From Brevundimonas vesicularis (GTDB lineage: Bacteria; Pseudomonadota; Alphaproteobacteria; Caulobacterales; Caulobacteraceae), in assembly GCF_027886425.1 (NCBI RefSeq), contig NZ_CP115671.1, positions 620,001 to 684,000 of the forward strand: a stretch of 64,000 nt of DNA, written 5' to 3'. Below, in pieces: positions 8,462 to 16,287 of the stretch. The notes beneath the pieces were generated by a model, which worked only from the letters and a program-made list of their open reading frames with translations, was not told the DNA's origin and did not search any database. How positions within the stretch are numbered: the first letter of the stretch is position 1; every line of letters starts with the position of its first letter. A program made the translations under genes and the position numbers.

Positions 8462-8512
8462 GGTCGGTTTCCTTGCGTTTTGGCAGCCGACGGCCGTCAC
8501 GGCGACGTCGGT

Positions 8513-8545
8513 GAAAAGAGACCGGCCCGGCCGCTGGCCGGGCCG
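8513..8545 (-). terminator. hairpin terminator between decoration and capsid genes
   Basis: A 10-bp perfect stem (CGGCCCGGCC / GGCCGGGCCG) with loop GCT, followed on the minus strand by TCTCTTTT. It lies in the D-E gap and probably acts as a partial terminator or mRNA-stabilising hairpin. Confidence 0.65.
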
Positions 8546-8569
8546 AGTTGAGTGAAGAAGGCGCCTCGA

Positions 8570-8938
8570 TCAGACGCGGGCGAGGACGCCCTTTGCGGCC
8601 AGCTGGGCGACGGCCGCCGCCTTTTGGTTGTCAGTGGCGCCGGCAGGCCAGACCAGCTTGGCGAGCGTCACTTCGCCGTCACGTTCGAAACTGACGCCAT
8701 CGACCTTCTCGGTCGTGGTGACGTAGTCGTCGAAGGCGATGCCGGCGGCGGTCTGGCTGCCATCGGTGGCCGACGGCGCCAGCTTCACATAGTCACCGCT
8801 CGCGGTGACCTTGCCGAGCACCTGGCCGGCGAGGAGCGTCTGCGATAGGCCGACGACAATGCGCTGACGTGACCGATAGCCATTGGCTTCGGACAGGATG
8901 AAATGGCCCGCACCAGGCGAGTCCTTGAGGATGGTCAT
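8570..8938 (-). CDS. head decoration protein (lambda gpD-like)
   Basis: 122 residues, close to lambda gpD (110). It shows the usual layout: a disordered N-terminus (LKDSPGAGHFILSEANG), then a compact beta domain with a ...LLAGQVLGKVT... strand and the ...AAGIAFDDYVTTTE... segment that family members share. D trimers bind the expanded capsid and stabilise the packaged DNA. It sits between the protease/scaffold and capsid genes as in lambda. Confidence 0.9.
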   Translation of the reverse strand: MTILKDSPGAGHFILSEANGYRSRQRIVVGLSQTLLAGQVLGKVTASGDYVKLAPSATDGSQTAAGIAFDDYVTTTEKVDGVSFERDGEVTLAKLVWPAGATDNQKAAAVAQLAAKGVLARV

Positions 8939-9009
8939 TAGAGGTCTCCAGATCCGGCGCCGCCCTGCGACGCCTTCAGGCGATTGAGGTTGGAAGGCTC
9001 AGGCGAGGC

Positions 9010-9534
9010 TTATTTGACGCTGCCCTTGGCGCGTTCGGCGCGGCGCTTGTAGATGGCCGACGGGTCGAGGCCCGAAGCGGCCGGCTTGCCGGACACCGAA
9101 GCGTCAGCGCCAAGTCGCGGCGAGCCCTTTAGCGTCGCTTCGAGACGGCGCGCCCCGCCGCCGGCGTAAGCGGCCGACGTCTTGCGGAACTGGGCATAGG
9201 TCAGACCGGCCGCGATCGCCGCCGTCGCCGCCTTCGGATTGGCTTCAGCTTCGGGCGACTTAGCGATCTTCTCGGCCTCGGTTTGGTCGCCGTCTTCGTC
9301 GCCTTCAGCGGGGTCATCCGCCTCAGCATCGGCGTCATTGTCGTCAGCGTCGTCGTCTTCGATCTCGGCATTCGGCTCGTCGGCGTCGTCTTCATCGTCC
9401 GCCGGCGGCGCCTGTTCAGCAGCCTCGGCCTTCAATTGAGCGACTTCGGCTTGCGCCTTGCGGGCGGCGGCCTGGGCGGCAGCCAGAGCGGTGCTCGCGG
9501 ACGGCTTGCCGCCCGCTTTCGGTGTCTTGGCCAT
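9010..9534 (-). CDS. internal in-frame scaffold protein (Nu3-like)
   Basis: Within the protease gene, ATG 9534 (MAKTPKAGGKPSAS) is preceded by AAAGGAGG at 9540-9547 with optimal spacing, a stronger ribosome site than that of the full-length gene. It would give a 174-residue protein of alanine-rich helix, acidic tract and basic tail: a stand-alone scaffold in the same frame, as Nu3 is to C in lambda. The scaffold normally guides capsid assembly and is removed before packaging. Seen: the start and site. Inferred: that both products are made. Confidence 0.8.
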   Translation of the reverse strand: MAKTPKAGGKPSASTALAAAQAAARKAQAEVAQLKAEAAEQAPPADDEDDADEPNAEIEDDDADDNDADAEADDPAEGDEDGDQTEAEKIAKSPEAEANPKAATAAIAAGLTYAQFRKTSAAYAGGGARRLEATLKGSPRLGADASVSGKPAASGLDPSAIYKRRAERAKGSVK

Positions 9535-10596
9535 AGGGGCCTCCTTTGCAGGGGAAGCCGAAGCGCGGTCCCGCGCGCTGCCGGCCGATGCTTGTGAACC
9601 CGGGACGGTGTTGGTTTTGGAGCCGGCGACCTGGTCGCGCAGCTCAGCGAAGGCGCTCTCTTCCGAAGCGATCGCATCGATCAACTTCAGGCCCAGCGCG
9701 GATCTGGCGGGGTCATCGTGGTGCCCCATGAAGACGGCCGCCTGCGTCGCCAGAACTTCGTCGGGCGAGAGTTGAGGACGGCCGGCGACGACATCGGCGA
9801 CGAAGTCCCTGCCGCACTGGTCGATCTCGGCCTGAAGGTCCGCGCGCGCGCGATCTGACAGGGCGGCGAACCAGGCTCCGTCGGTCTTGGCATCACCGAA
9901 CTGGATAGGCGTTATTTCGACGCCGGCCTTTTCCAAGGCCCCAGACCAGTTCTCATGCACGATGACGGCGCCGATGGACCCCACAAGGCCTACGCGGCCG
10001 GCGACGATCTTGTCGGCCCCGGAGGCGATCCAGTAGCCGGCCGAGCAGGCCATGTCGGCATAGACGTGGATCGGCTTGCCGCCGCCTCGCGCGCTGTTCT
10101 CGCGCATGTATTCAGCCAAAGCGGGAAGCCCGCTGGCGACGACACCGCCCGGCGTGGCCTCACGGATGAAGATGGCGCGGACGCGATCATCTTCGTTGGC
10201 CTCCCGCAAGCCCTGCAGGATGGTGTCGTAACCGTGATAGACCTCGCCGCAGAACATCTCGCCGCGATCGAGCAGCGGCTTGTCGATCTGCATGAGGGCG
10301 ACGCCGTCTTTCAGCGTCCAGCAGAAACCGAAGTCGTCAGGCTCGCCGGCGTAAAGCGGCGTGTAGGCGAGACGAGTTTCCATGGGGACAGGCGTATAAT
10401 CGCCATCGTCGTCCATGGCGGTTGGCTGGCGGTCCAGCCCCGCCAGTTTGCGGATCAGAGCGGAGAAGCGGCCGGGCTTCACGCTGGCCTCGGCATCGAC
10501 ATCGCGCACGCGGTTGGCCAGCTCGAACGCCGCGCGCGGCGTGAGCAGAAGGGGACGGCCCGCGTGGCGGGTCGCCAGACTGGTCAGGTTCGACAT
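9010..10596 (-). CDS. S49 family prohead protease with C-terminal scaffold (lambda gpC/Nu3-like)
   Basis: 528 residues in two parts. Residues about 85-330 form an S49 (SppA/gpC type) serine protease: nucleophile Ser in DMACSAGYW, followed by GLVGSIGAV, and a probable catalytic Lys in FGDAKTDGAW. Residues about 355-528 are low complexity: alanine-rich helix, then a very acidic D/E tract, then a basic tail, as in scaffolding proteins. The full-length product matures the prohead; the C-terminal part can be made alone from an internal start (see 9534). It precedes the decoration gene as in lambda C-Nu3-D. Confidence 0.92.
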   Translation of the reverse strand: MSNLTSLATRHAGRPLLLTPRAAFELANRVRDVDAEASVKPGRFSALIRKLAGLDRQPTAMDDDGDYTPVPMETRLAYTPLYAGEPDDFGFCWTLKDGVALMQIDKPLLDRGEMFCGEVYHGYDTILQGLREANEDDRVRAIFIREATPGGVVASGLPALAEYMRENSARGGGKPIHVYADMACSAGYWIASGADKIVAGRVGLVGSIGAVIVHENWSGALEKAGVEITPIQFGDAKTDGAWFAALSDRARADLQAEIDQCGRDFVADVVAGRPQLSPDEVLATQAAVFMGHHDDPARSALGLKLIDAIASEESAFAELRDQVAGSKTNTVPGSQASAGSARDRASASPAKEAPMAKTPKAGGKPSASTALAAAQAAARKAQAEVAQLKAEAAEQAPPADDEDDADEPNAEIEDDDADDNDADAEADDPAEGDEDGDQTEAEKIAKSPEAEANPKAATAAIAAGLTYAQFRKTSAAYAGGGARRLEATLKGSPRLGADASVSGKPAASGLDPSAIYKRRAERAKGSVK

Positions 10597-10625
10597 GAGG
10601 TGTCCTCAGATGGCTCGAAGGCCGG

Positions 10626-12320
10626 TCAGGCCGCGACGGGCCGGGCATCCAGGAAGGCGTTGTGATCGACGCTGTCGGCGATCGCAGCGACCCGCGACAT
10701 GGCCGAGCGGCGCGCGGAACGCGGGCGCTCATCCCGCTGGCGATCCGCCTCGGGATCATCGTCCGGCACGACGGGATCGCCATCGACCGGCAAGCCAAGT
10801 TCGCGCTTGTAGGCGTTCTCGCGGGCCTTCTGCTCGAGCTTGTCTTCCCAGTTTGAGCCGTCGTACTCGGCGCACTCGTCTTCCATGGTCGTGATGCCCT
10901 CTTCCATCCGACCAGCCGCCGCCAGCAGCTCCTTCGTGGGATCGATGTGGCCGCGACCAGGACCGCGCCAGCGGCCTTCGACATAGGCGTCGATCGCGTC
11001 GTAGAAGTCGGGAGCGCCTGCCGGCAGCTGGATCGCGCCGATGTCGATCGCCTCTTCCAGCCAGGCCGCAAAGAAGGGCCAGACGATCTGCTGCTCGATC
11101 AAGCCGCGCAGAGCGAGCGTTTCCTTCCAGGCGATCATCAGGGCTGCCCGCGCCGACGAATAGTTCGTCGTCGAGAAGTCCATGGACAGCTCTTCGTAGG
11201 TGACGCCGAGCGCCGCCGCGATGAGCCGCAGGATCGCCCGCGTGAAGCCGTCGAAGCCCGAGGTGTCGCGGGCCGTCGTCTGCATCTGGACTTCGTCATC
11301 CGGTCCCAGAACGGGGAAGCGGACGCCCTGAACCTCGACCGGGTTCTCGTCGTAAAAGTCCTCGCGCTCCGCCGCGAAGCCCGACATGTCGTCGGTGTCG
11401 AACGAATCCGAAACCGCCGACGGACCAGCATTGGACTTGATGAAACCGAGGAAGAGGGCGTTGAGGGCCGCTGCCTCGATGGTCTTGTCGGTGAACCGCG
11501 AGAAGCTTTTGAACAGCTTCAACACCGACGCGAACCGGGTGACGCCACGTGTCTGACCGGCACGCAGCTTGTCGAACGCATGCAGCACCTGGGGCCGCCC
11601 CAGATTGGTCGAGTAACGCTCCCACGACTTCCAGTTCATGGACACGCGACCGGCGCCCATGCCGACATCGTCGGGGTGACCCTCGCGGATCCAGTAGCGG
11701 ATCGGCGCTTGGCTCCAGTTCTTCTCGACGCCGCCGCGCAAGGTTGGCGTGTCCGGCTTGCCGTTAGGGTTCGACAGGCGGTCGGGATCCACGACACGCA
11801 GGCGCGTCTTGTATTTGGTCAGCTCTTCCTCAGCCCACTCGACGAGGCCCAACATCTCGCCGTCGTTGAAGATGTGAGCGGCCGACAGGCGCAGCAGCTG
11901 GCCGAAGGTCAGGGTGCGTTCCGCGTCGGCGCAGAAGTGGATGCCGTAGGCGTATTGCTCCCACTCAGCACCGATCGCTTGGCCCAGCTCGCGCGCCGCC
12001 TCATAGCTGATGCCCAGCGCGCGATGGTTCGGCTTTGACGTGAAATCCCAGCGGAAGCCGACGGACGCATTGACGACGCGCATGGTGGCGGATGCTCCGA
12101 CGCCTTCGTTCCGACCGATGTCACGCGATTTGGCGATCACCTCATCGCGGTCATCCAGCCAGTCGGCATCCGCCGACCGGAGGCCCGGCCGCCAGTTTGC
12201 GTGCACGCCTTCGCGGCGCGCCGCTTCATAGGGTCGCTCGAACGCCGTCGGCACATGAGCCACCGACGCTGATCGGGTGGAAGGATAGGCAGGGCCGCGC
12301 AGGCCGAACACGCCGCTCAT
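10626..12320 (-). CDS. phage portal protein (lambda gpB-like)
   Basis: About 564 residues. Start ATG 12320 overlaps the gpW stop (ATGA). The N-terminal half carries the portal family signature region (SRDIGRNEGVGASATMRVVNASVG, shown here in part, and TFGQLLRLSAAHIFNDGEML). The middle has TRGVTRFASVLKLFKSF-type helices, and MDFSTTNYSSARAALMIAWK follows, all typical of the lambda portal family. The last 80 residues are acidic and disordered. Twelve copies form the ring through which DNA enters. Neighbours (gpW, protease) agree. Confidence 0.95.
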   Translation of the reverse strand: MSGVFGLRGPAYPSTRSASVAHVPTAFERPYEAARREGVHANWRPGLRSADADWLDDRDEVIAKSRDIGRNEGVGASATMRVVNASVGFRWDFTSKPNHRALGISYEAARELGQAIGAEWEQYAYGIHFCADAERTLTFGQLLRLSAAHIFNDGEMLGLVEWAEEELTKYKTRLRVVDPDRLSNPNGKPDTPTLRGGVEKNWSQAPIRYWIREGHPDDVGMGAGRVSMNWKSWERYSTNLGRPQVLHAFDKLRAGQTRGVTRFASVLKLFKSFSRFTDKTIEAAALNALFLGFIKSNAGPSAVSDSFDTDDMSGFAAEREDFYDENPVEVQGVRFPVLGPDDEVQMQTTARDTSGFDGFTRAILRLIAAALGVTYEELSMDFSTTNYSSARAALMIAWKETLALRGLIEQQIVWPFFAAWLEEAIDIGAIQLPAGAPDFYDAIDAYVEGRWRGPGRGHIDPTKELLAAAGRMEEGITTMEDECAEYDGSNWEDKLEQKARENAYKRELGLPVDGDPVVPDDDPEADRQRDERPRSARRSAMSRVAAIADSVDHNAFLDARPVAA

Positions 12321-12544
12321 CGGCCCCACCGGAAGGTGATCGCACCGCGACGACGCGACCGCCCAGTGAGAGCCTTAGCTTCCAGAGCCTCGATCTCACC
12401 ATCCAGACGCTTCAGATCCGGCGCCGCCATATCCTTAGAGCGACCATTCGAAGCGACCTTGGACACCGCCCGGCCGCTGATCTGGGCGTCGCGGTCAGCC
12501 CGCAGGCGGGCGAGACGGATCACATCGTCATCGGTCAGCGCCAT
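12317..12544 (-). CDS. head completion protein gpW
   Basis: 75 residues, close to lambda gpW (68). It starts MALTDDDVIRLARLRADRD and ends with a basic tail (GRSRRRGAITFRWGR), the pattern of the gpW family: two helices around a short hairpin, with a basic C-terminus. It plugs the portal after packaging and prepares it for the tail. It sits between terminase and portal, overlapping the portal start by 4 bases. Confidence 0.85.
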   Translation of the reverse strand: MALTDDDVIRLARLRADRDAQISGRAVSKVASNGRSKDMAAPDLKRLDGEIEALEAKALTGRSRRRGAITFRWGR

Positions 12545-12546
12545 GC

Positions 12547-14625
12547 TCAGCCTCGTTTCTTACGGAAGAACCGACGTTCCGACGAACCCGGTTTGTCATT
12601 CGCCGGCGGCGTCGGATCGGACGGCTCCAACGCAACTGCGGACTTCGGCGCCGTCTTTTCCCCCGAGAAGAGGTCAGGCGCCGATGCCGAGCCCTGGCCG
12701 CGCGCAGCGGCGCGTGCGGCCCAATCCACATTCTCTGCGCCGTTCTTAGCCGGCGCGCCGACCCCGAGGCTCCACGCCAGCGCGCGGGCGCCGACCCAGA
12801 TGTCCACCCACTCGTTGCGGTCCCGCAGCTTTTTCCACCAACGCTTGATCTCGCCGGTGCGGTCGTCGGTTTCCTCGGCCAGACCCTCTGCCGTGATCTG
12901 CTGCGCCCAGGCCTCGTCTTCGGCCATGGACCAGTGTCCCCGACCTTGCTGACGGACTGCGTAGCCCGCTTCGGTCGAAAGCTTCAGGGACCAGGCCAAC
13001 ATGGCCTTCAGTTCCCACGTGCCGGACGGCCACAGCTTGACGCGCCCCTTGACCCGGCCCTGCTCGACCACCTTGACCGGCTTGGCCTTGCCCAGGATCG
13101 GCACTTTCCAACCCGGCCGGCCATCCATGGCGTAAGACCGGGGACGCCCGCGACAGAAGGAATAGACGCGCTGGGTTCTGAAGCCGGTGTCGACGCCGAA
13201 CGCCTCGATCCCCAGCTCGCCGCCTTCGGCATGGGGGTAGGTTCGGCGGTAGATCTCGTCGAGTTCGAACCAGACCTGGTCGCCGGCTGTGTCGCCCGGA
13301 ATGACCCAACGATCGATGACCCACCACTCGCCGCCCGGCCCCCAGGCGATGGCGCCGCCTTCGAGGTAGGCACCCTGGACGTCGGTGAAGGCCGTGACAT
13401 ACTCCGCCCCTGCCGGGACGATGGAGTGTTCGTATGGCTCGCGTAGGCGGTGAAGTTCCTCCCAGCTCATCGCCTCGACCGAAGGATCCCAAGCGCGACC
13501 GAAGGTCTGCTGCTCCAGGGTCTTCAGTTCCGCTGGCGACTTGGCGTCGGCGATGGACTTGGCGATCTTTGCCCAACTGATCAGGCCGCAGTATGCCTGC
13601 CAGATGTAGTAGCTGGGCTCGCGGCCTTCGCAGTTTCGGCGCGTATAGCCATGGACGTCTTCAGCTGCGACGAACTTGGCTGGCGCCGGGTTATCCTCGT
13701 TCTGGCTCGGGAAGGTGGCCAGCCAGATCCCGGCGGGGCGGAACGTCAGCATGTCCGTCTCTTCCAACACGCCGCCGCATCCGCCCTCCGAGGGAGGGCA
13801 GACGAAGTGATGAGGCGTGCCGTTCGGCGAAGCCGGTTTGAAGTCCTCCGGCTCGAGGTGGAAGAAGCCGGTGCAGTGAGGGCACTGGCCATAGAATCGG
13901 CGCTGGTCGCCCGCCTCTTCGGCCTTCGAGACTTCGCACTCACCCAGCACGGACGGTGTCGAGATCATCAGTTCCTTTGAACCGATCACCGAATAGGCGG
14001 CTTGACGTTCGCGTGCCTGGGCGACCGGAGAGCCGCGCTCACCAACATCGACGAGGGCGTTGCCAACCTCTTCCAGGATCAGGTTCCCGGTCGAGATCAT
14101 CTGTAGTTCTTTGGGTGACGCGAGATTGAAGAGGCGGATCTGCGCGCCCGTCTTCAGCGTCTTCTTCTTGCCATCCGACATCGGCCGGCCACGGATGACG
14201 CGGCGGTCGATGCGGTCTTTCAGCCGGGGACTATCGTCCAGCAGTGGCTCGAGCTTCAGCTCGTTGTATTTCGTAATCTCGCCCGCCGAAGGCAGGCCGA
14301 TTGCGAAAGAGCGCGGATTGTTCTCGACCGACCAGCAGACCCAGAGCTGTCCGACGGTGCTCTTGGCGGATTGCGCCCCGCCACGAATGGTGACCCGCGA
14401 TGCTGGATCGTCTGGGTGCAGACGATCCAGCGGCTCGCGTAGATACTCGACGCCGTCGAAACTGATCGGCCCCTCTTTGGGCGTGTTTGTTCGCGCCGAC
14501 AGGATAACCGGCCCGCCGTCGGCGCCGCCCGCAACCCACTCTGAAATGCTCGTTTCGGGGGCGGGCGCCATCGCCGCCGCCACACCCGCGTAGACCGCCG
14601 CAGCGGCCAGCGACATTGCGGTCAT
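12547..14625 (-). CDS. terminase large subunit (lambda gpA-like)
   Basis: About 692 residues, similar to lambda gpA (641). Start ATG 14625 lies 4 bases after the small-subunit stop; an in-frame TTG at 14658 is less likely. The ATPase half has a Walker A-like GGAQSAKST around residue 80 and LILEEVGNALVDVGERG as the Walker B region. Two C-x2-C-type clusters (YGQCPHCTGFF and HFVCPPSEGGCGG) are a known oddity of this branch. The C-terminal nuclease half includes FTDVQGAYLEGGAIAWGPGG and IEAFGVDTGFRTQRV with the acidic catalytic residues. It packages DNA and cuts at cos. A copy of the 17-base palindrome lies near its 3' end. Confidence 0.95.
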   Translation of the reverse strand: MTAMSLAAAAVYAGVAAAMAPAPETSISEWVAGGADGGPVILSARTNTPKEGPISFDGVEYLREPLDRLHPDDPASRVTIRGGAQSAKSTVGQLWVCWSVENNPRSFAIGLPSAGEITKYNELKLEPLLDDSPRLKDRIDRRVIRGRPMSDGKKKTLKTGAQIRLFNLASPKELQMISTGNLILEEVGNALVDVGERGSPVAQARERQAAYSVIGSKELMISTPSVLGECEVSKAEEAGDQRRFYGQCPHCTGFFHLEPEDFKPASPNGTPHHFVCPPSEGGCGGVLEETDMLTFRPAGIWLATFPSQNEDNPAPAKFVAAEDVHGYTRRNCEGREPSYYIWQAYCGLISWAKIAKSIADAKSPAELKTLEQQTFGRAWDPSVEAMSWEELHRLREPYEHSIVPAGAEYVTAFTDVQGAYLEGGAIAWGPGGEWWVIDRWVIPGDTAGDQVWFELDEIYRRTYPHAEGGELGIEAFGVDTGFRTQRVYSFCRGRPRSYAMDGRPGWKVPILGKAKPVKVVEQGRVKGRVKLWPSGTWELKAMLAWSLKLSTEAGYAVRQQGRGHWSMAEDEAWAQQITAEGLAEETDDRTGEIKRWWKKLRDRNEWVDIWVGARALAWSLGVGAPAKNGAENVDWAARAAARGQGSASAPDLFSGEKTAPKSAVALEPSDPTPPANDKPGSSERRFFRKKRG
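12581..12597. repeat. dispersed 17-base palindrome, copy 2
   Basis: GACGAACC-C-GGTTTGTC: one mismatch from the perfect palindrome at 5677 and 23669. It lies inside the 3' end of the large terminase gene, where it reads DKPGSS, a different frame from the other copies. Confidence 0.65.
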
Positions 14626-14629
14626 CGCG

Positions 14630-15259
14630 TCAGGGTGCAGCGGCCTGATCGGCGGCAATCATACCGGAGACAGACGGGTGCAGTTGCGCTTCGGCCGAGA
14701 CCTTTAGTTTGGCTGATGCCGCTGCCTGGGCATCCTTTCGCGCCTTGCGGAAATCAGCAGCGACGACGCGGCCGTGGCGGGTGGCAATGGACATCTCGAC
14801 CCGCTCCAACTCTGTCACGAAGGTCTGCATCACGCCGTTGATGACGGCCAGGACGTCAGCCGCCGGCACAAGGTCGCCCTCGGCCAGTGCGTCTTCACGT
14901 TCCTTGTCGCGGACCTGAAGCTGTTTCAGGCGAAGGTTGGCCTGCTGGATCTCCGAGGCGATGCCGGGCGTCAGCGGTACGCCGCCGCCATCATCATCGT
15001 CCAGGCCAGTTGGTACAGCATCCTCCGGGACCATGTCGCGCCGCCCTATCGACAGCGTGTTACCCGAGCGATGAAGGATCAACGCCGCTAGATCGACGTA
15101 TCGGCATCGGCCTTCTTTTCGAGAGGCGATGTCGGGGTTGCGGGCGAGATACCTCGACACGTTCGAGGCGTCGATCTTATCCCCGCGTCGCGTCAATTCG
15201 GCCGCCGCCTGGGCGACGGTCACGAAGCCCGACGGTGCTGACTGCATCCGTGCGTTCAT
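14630..15259 (-). CDS. terminase small subunit (lambda Nu1-like)
   Basis: 209 residues. Residues 10-60 form a helix-turn-helix/winged helix (FVTVAQAAAELTRRG ... NVSRYLARNP), the DNA-binding domain that recognises cos in Nu1. A middle helical region with heptad character (QQANLRLKQLQVRDKERED) is typical of the oligomerisation part, and the C-terminus would contact the large subunit. It opens the late operon, directly downstream of a repeat-rich region that could be cosB. Confidence 0.88.
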   Translation of the reverse strand: MNARMQSAPSGFVTVAQAAAELTRRGDKIDASNVSRYLARNPDIASRKEGRCRYVDLAALILHRSGNTLSIGRRDMVPEDAVPTGLDDDDGGGVPLTPGIASEIQQANLRLKQLQVRDKEREDALAEGDLVPAADVLAVINGVMQTFVTELERVEMSIATRHGRVVAADFRKARKDAQAAASAKLKVSAEAQLHPSVSGMIAADQAAAP

Positions 15260-15304
15260 GTGCGTTCACCCGTGCGCCAAACCTGATCCGTGCGCGATCC
15301 GTGC
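15248..15304. other. candidate cos region: repeated CCGTGCG boxes
   Basis: The boxes CCGTGCG (15248, 15270, 15288), GTGCG (15260) and CCGTGC (15299) are clustered just before and over the small-terminase start, with TGCGTTCA repeated at 15251 and 15261. In lambda the small terminase binds three short repeats (R sites) beside cosN immediately upstream of Nu1, so these are candidate binding repeats. The nicking site itself is not identified. Confidence 0.4.
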
Positions 15305-15381
15305 TATGCGCATTTTAGGTCTTCGCTTGAGAACCTACATGCCCAAGCTGCCCGTATACGTCAGGGTTTGGGGGAAGGACC
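15305..15381. other. non-coding stretch upstream of the late operon
   Basis: The interval between the small terminase and the next minus-strand gene (15260-15489) has no convincing gene. Besides the repeat cluster at 15248-15304 and the two hairpins at 15382-15431, it should contain the late promoter and possibly cosN. A small plus-strand open frame through it has no ribosome site and is not called. Confidence 0.4.
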
Positions 15382-15431
15382 CGTGGCCTTTTGCGGCCAC
15401 CAAAAACCCGCCTCGGCATGGCCGGGCGGGC
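15382..15431 (-). terminator. twin hairpins, terminator on minus strand
   Basis: GGCGGG (15425-15430) pairs with CCCGCC (15407-15412), followed on the minus strand by TTTTTG, a good rho-independent terminator for the early operon. Immediately next is a second hairpin GTGGCC-TTTTGC-GGCCAC (15383-15400). The pair separates early from late genes and is a plausible site for antitermination control. Confidence 0.7.
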
Positions 15432-15489
15432 TGGGGTCGCACCTCTGGAAGTGAGGGAACGGATGCACTTAGCGTTCCCGTCCGACAAC

Positions 15490-16287
15490 CTACATTTTCT
15501 CGACCGATCGAACTTTGTCGGAAAGTGTAAGTGCCTCGATCAGCAGCGACCGATTCGTCTGCCACCGACGACCGCCGCCCGTAAGCCCCCGAATGCTCTC
15601 ACCGCGACCGGCGACGGCCTGAAGCACGGCGGCCTGTTCCGGCGTCAGCGCCGCGTGCTTTCTCGACAGCAGCGCGCCGGCCTGTCCTCGCTCGATCGCC
15701 GCCGCCATCGGAGCCTCCGGATCCGCCCATGCCCGGCCCACGCGTGGCTCGATCGTCGCGACGCCGACCGGCGGACGGGCCGCCTCGACCAGCTGGCGAT
15801 ACTCGTCGGCGATCCGCAGCTGGTCATCGTCGAGGTGCCCGGCCCGATAGAGGCTGGCGATCCCATCGATGCGCCGCGCCCGCCGAACGGTCTGAACGTC
15901 GAGGATGGGCTGACCCTTCAGCCGCGCCAGCCCGCCGTTGTCGTCGCGCCGGAACTCGCCGACCGCCACCGTCTCGACCTCGAACGCCTCGCCGCGCGCC
16001 TCGGCCCGCAGCAACGTGTCCTCGATCGAAGCCTCGACGGCCGCCCCATCACGCGCCGCCTTCAACTGCCCCTCGACCAGGCGGACCAGCATGGCCGCCT
16101 TGCGTCGCTCAGCCAGGCCGCCGCCGGCCAGACGCTCGGCTTCCATCAGCGCATCCCGCTGCGAAGGGCGCAGGGTCACGCCCGACACCACCATCTCGAC
16201 GGGACCGGCGACGCGCCGCGCCCGGCTGGCCTCCATGCGCGCTAGCTGCTCTGCGCTCAGCCGCATCGACATCGCCGCCTTACCCAT
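15490..16287 (-). CDS. phage protein, possible late regulator
   Basis: 265 residues, last gene of the early operon and directly before the late genes. The first half is helical and arginine-rich; the second half runs LYRAGHLDDDQLRIADEYRQ ... ALTPEQAAVLQAVAGRGESI ... WQTNRSLLIEALTLSDKV. This layout recalls alphaproteobacterial phage proteins with a C-terminal DNA-binding region (DUF6456-like), but I am not certain. Its place, where lambda has Q, makes a role in late transcription a reasonable guess. It overlaps the replication gene by 8 bases. Confidence 0.5.
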   Translation of the reverse strand: MGKAAMSMRLSAEQLARMEASRARRVAGPVEMVVSGVTLRPSQRDALMEAERLAGGGLAERRKAAMLVRLVEGQLKAARDGAAVEASIEDTLLRAEARGEAFEVETVAVGEFRRDDNGGLARLKGQPILDVQTVRRARRIDGIASLYRAGHLDDDQLRIADEYRQLVEAARPPVGVATIEPRVGRAWADPEAPMAAAIERGQAGALLSRKHAALTPEQAAVLQAVAGRGESIRGLTGGGRRWQTNRSLLIEALTLSDKVRSVEKM

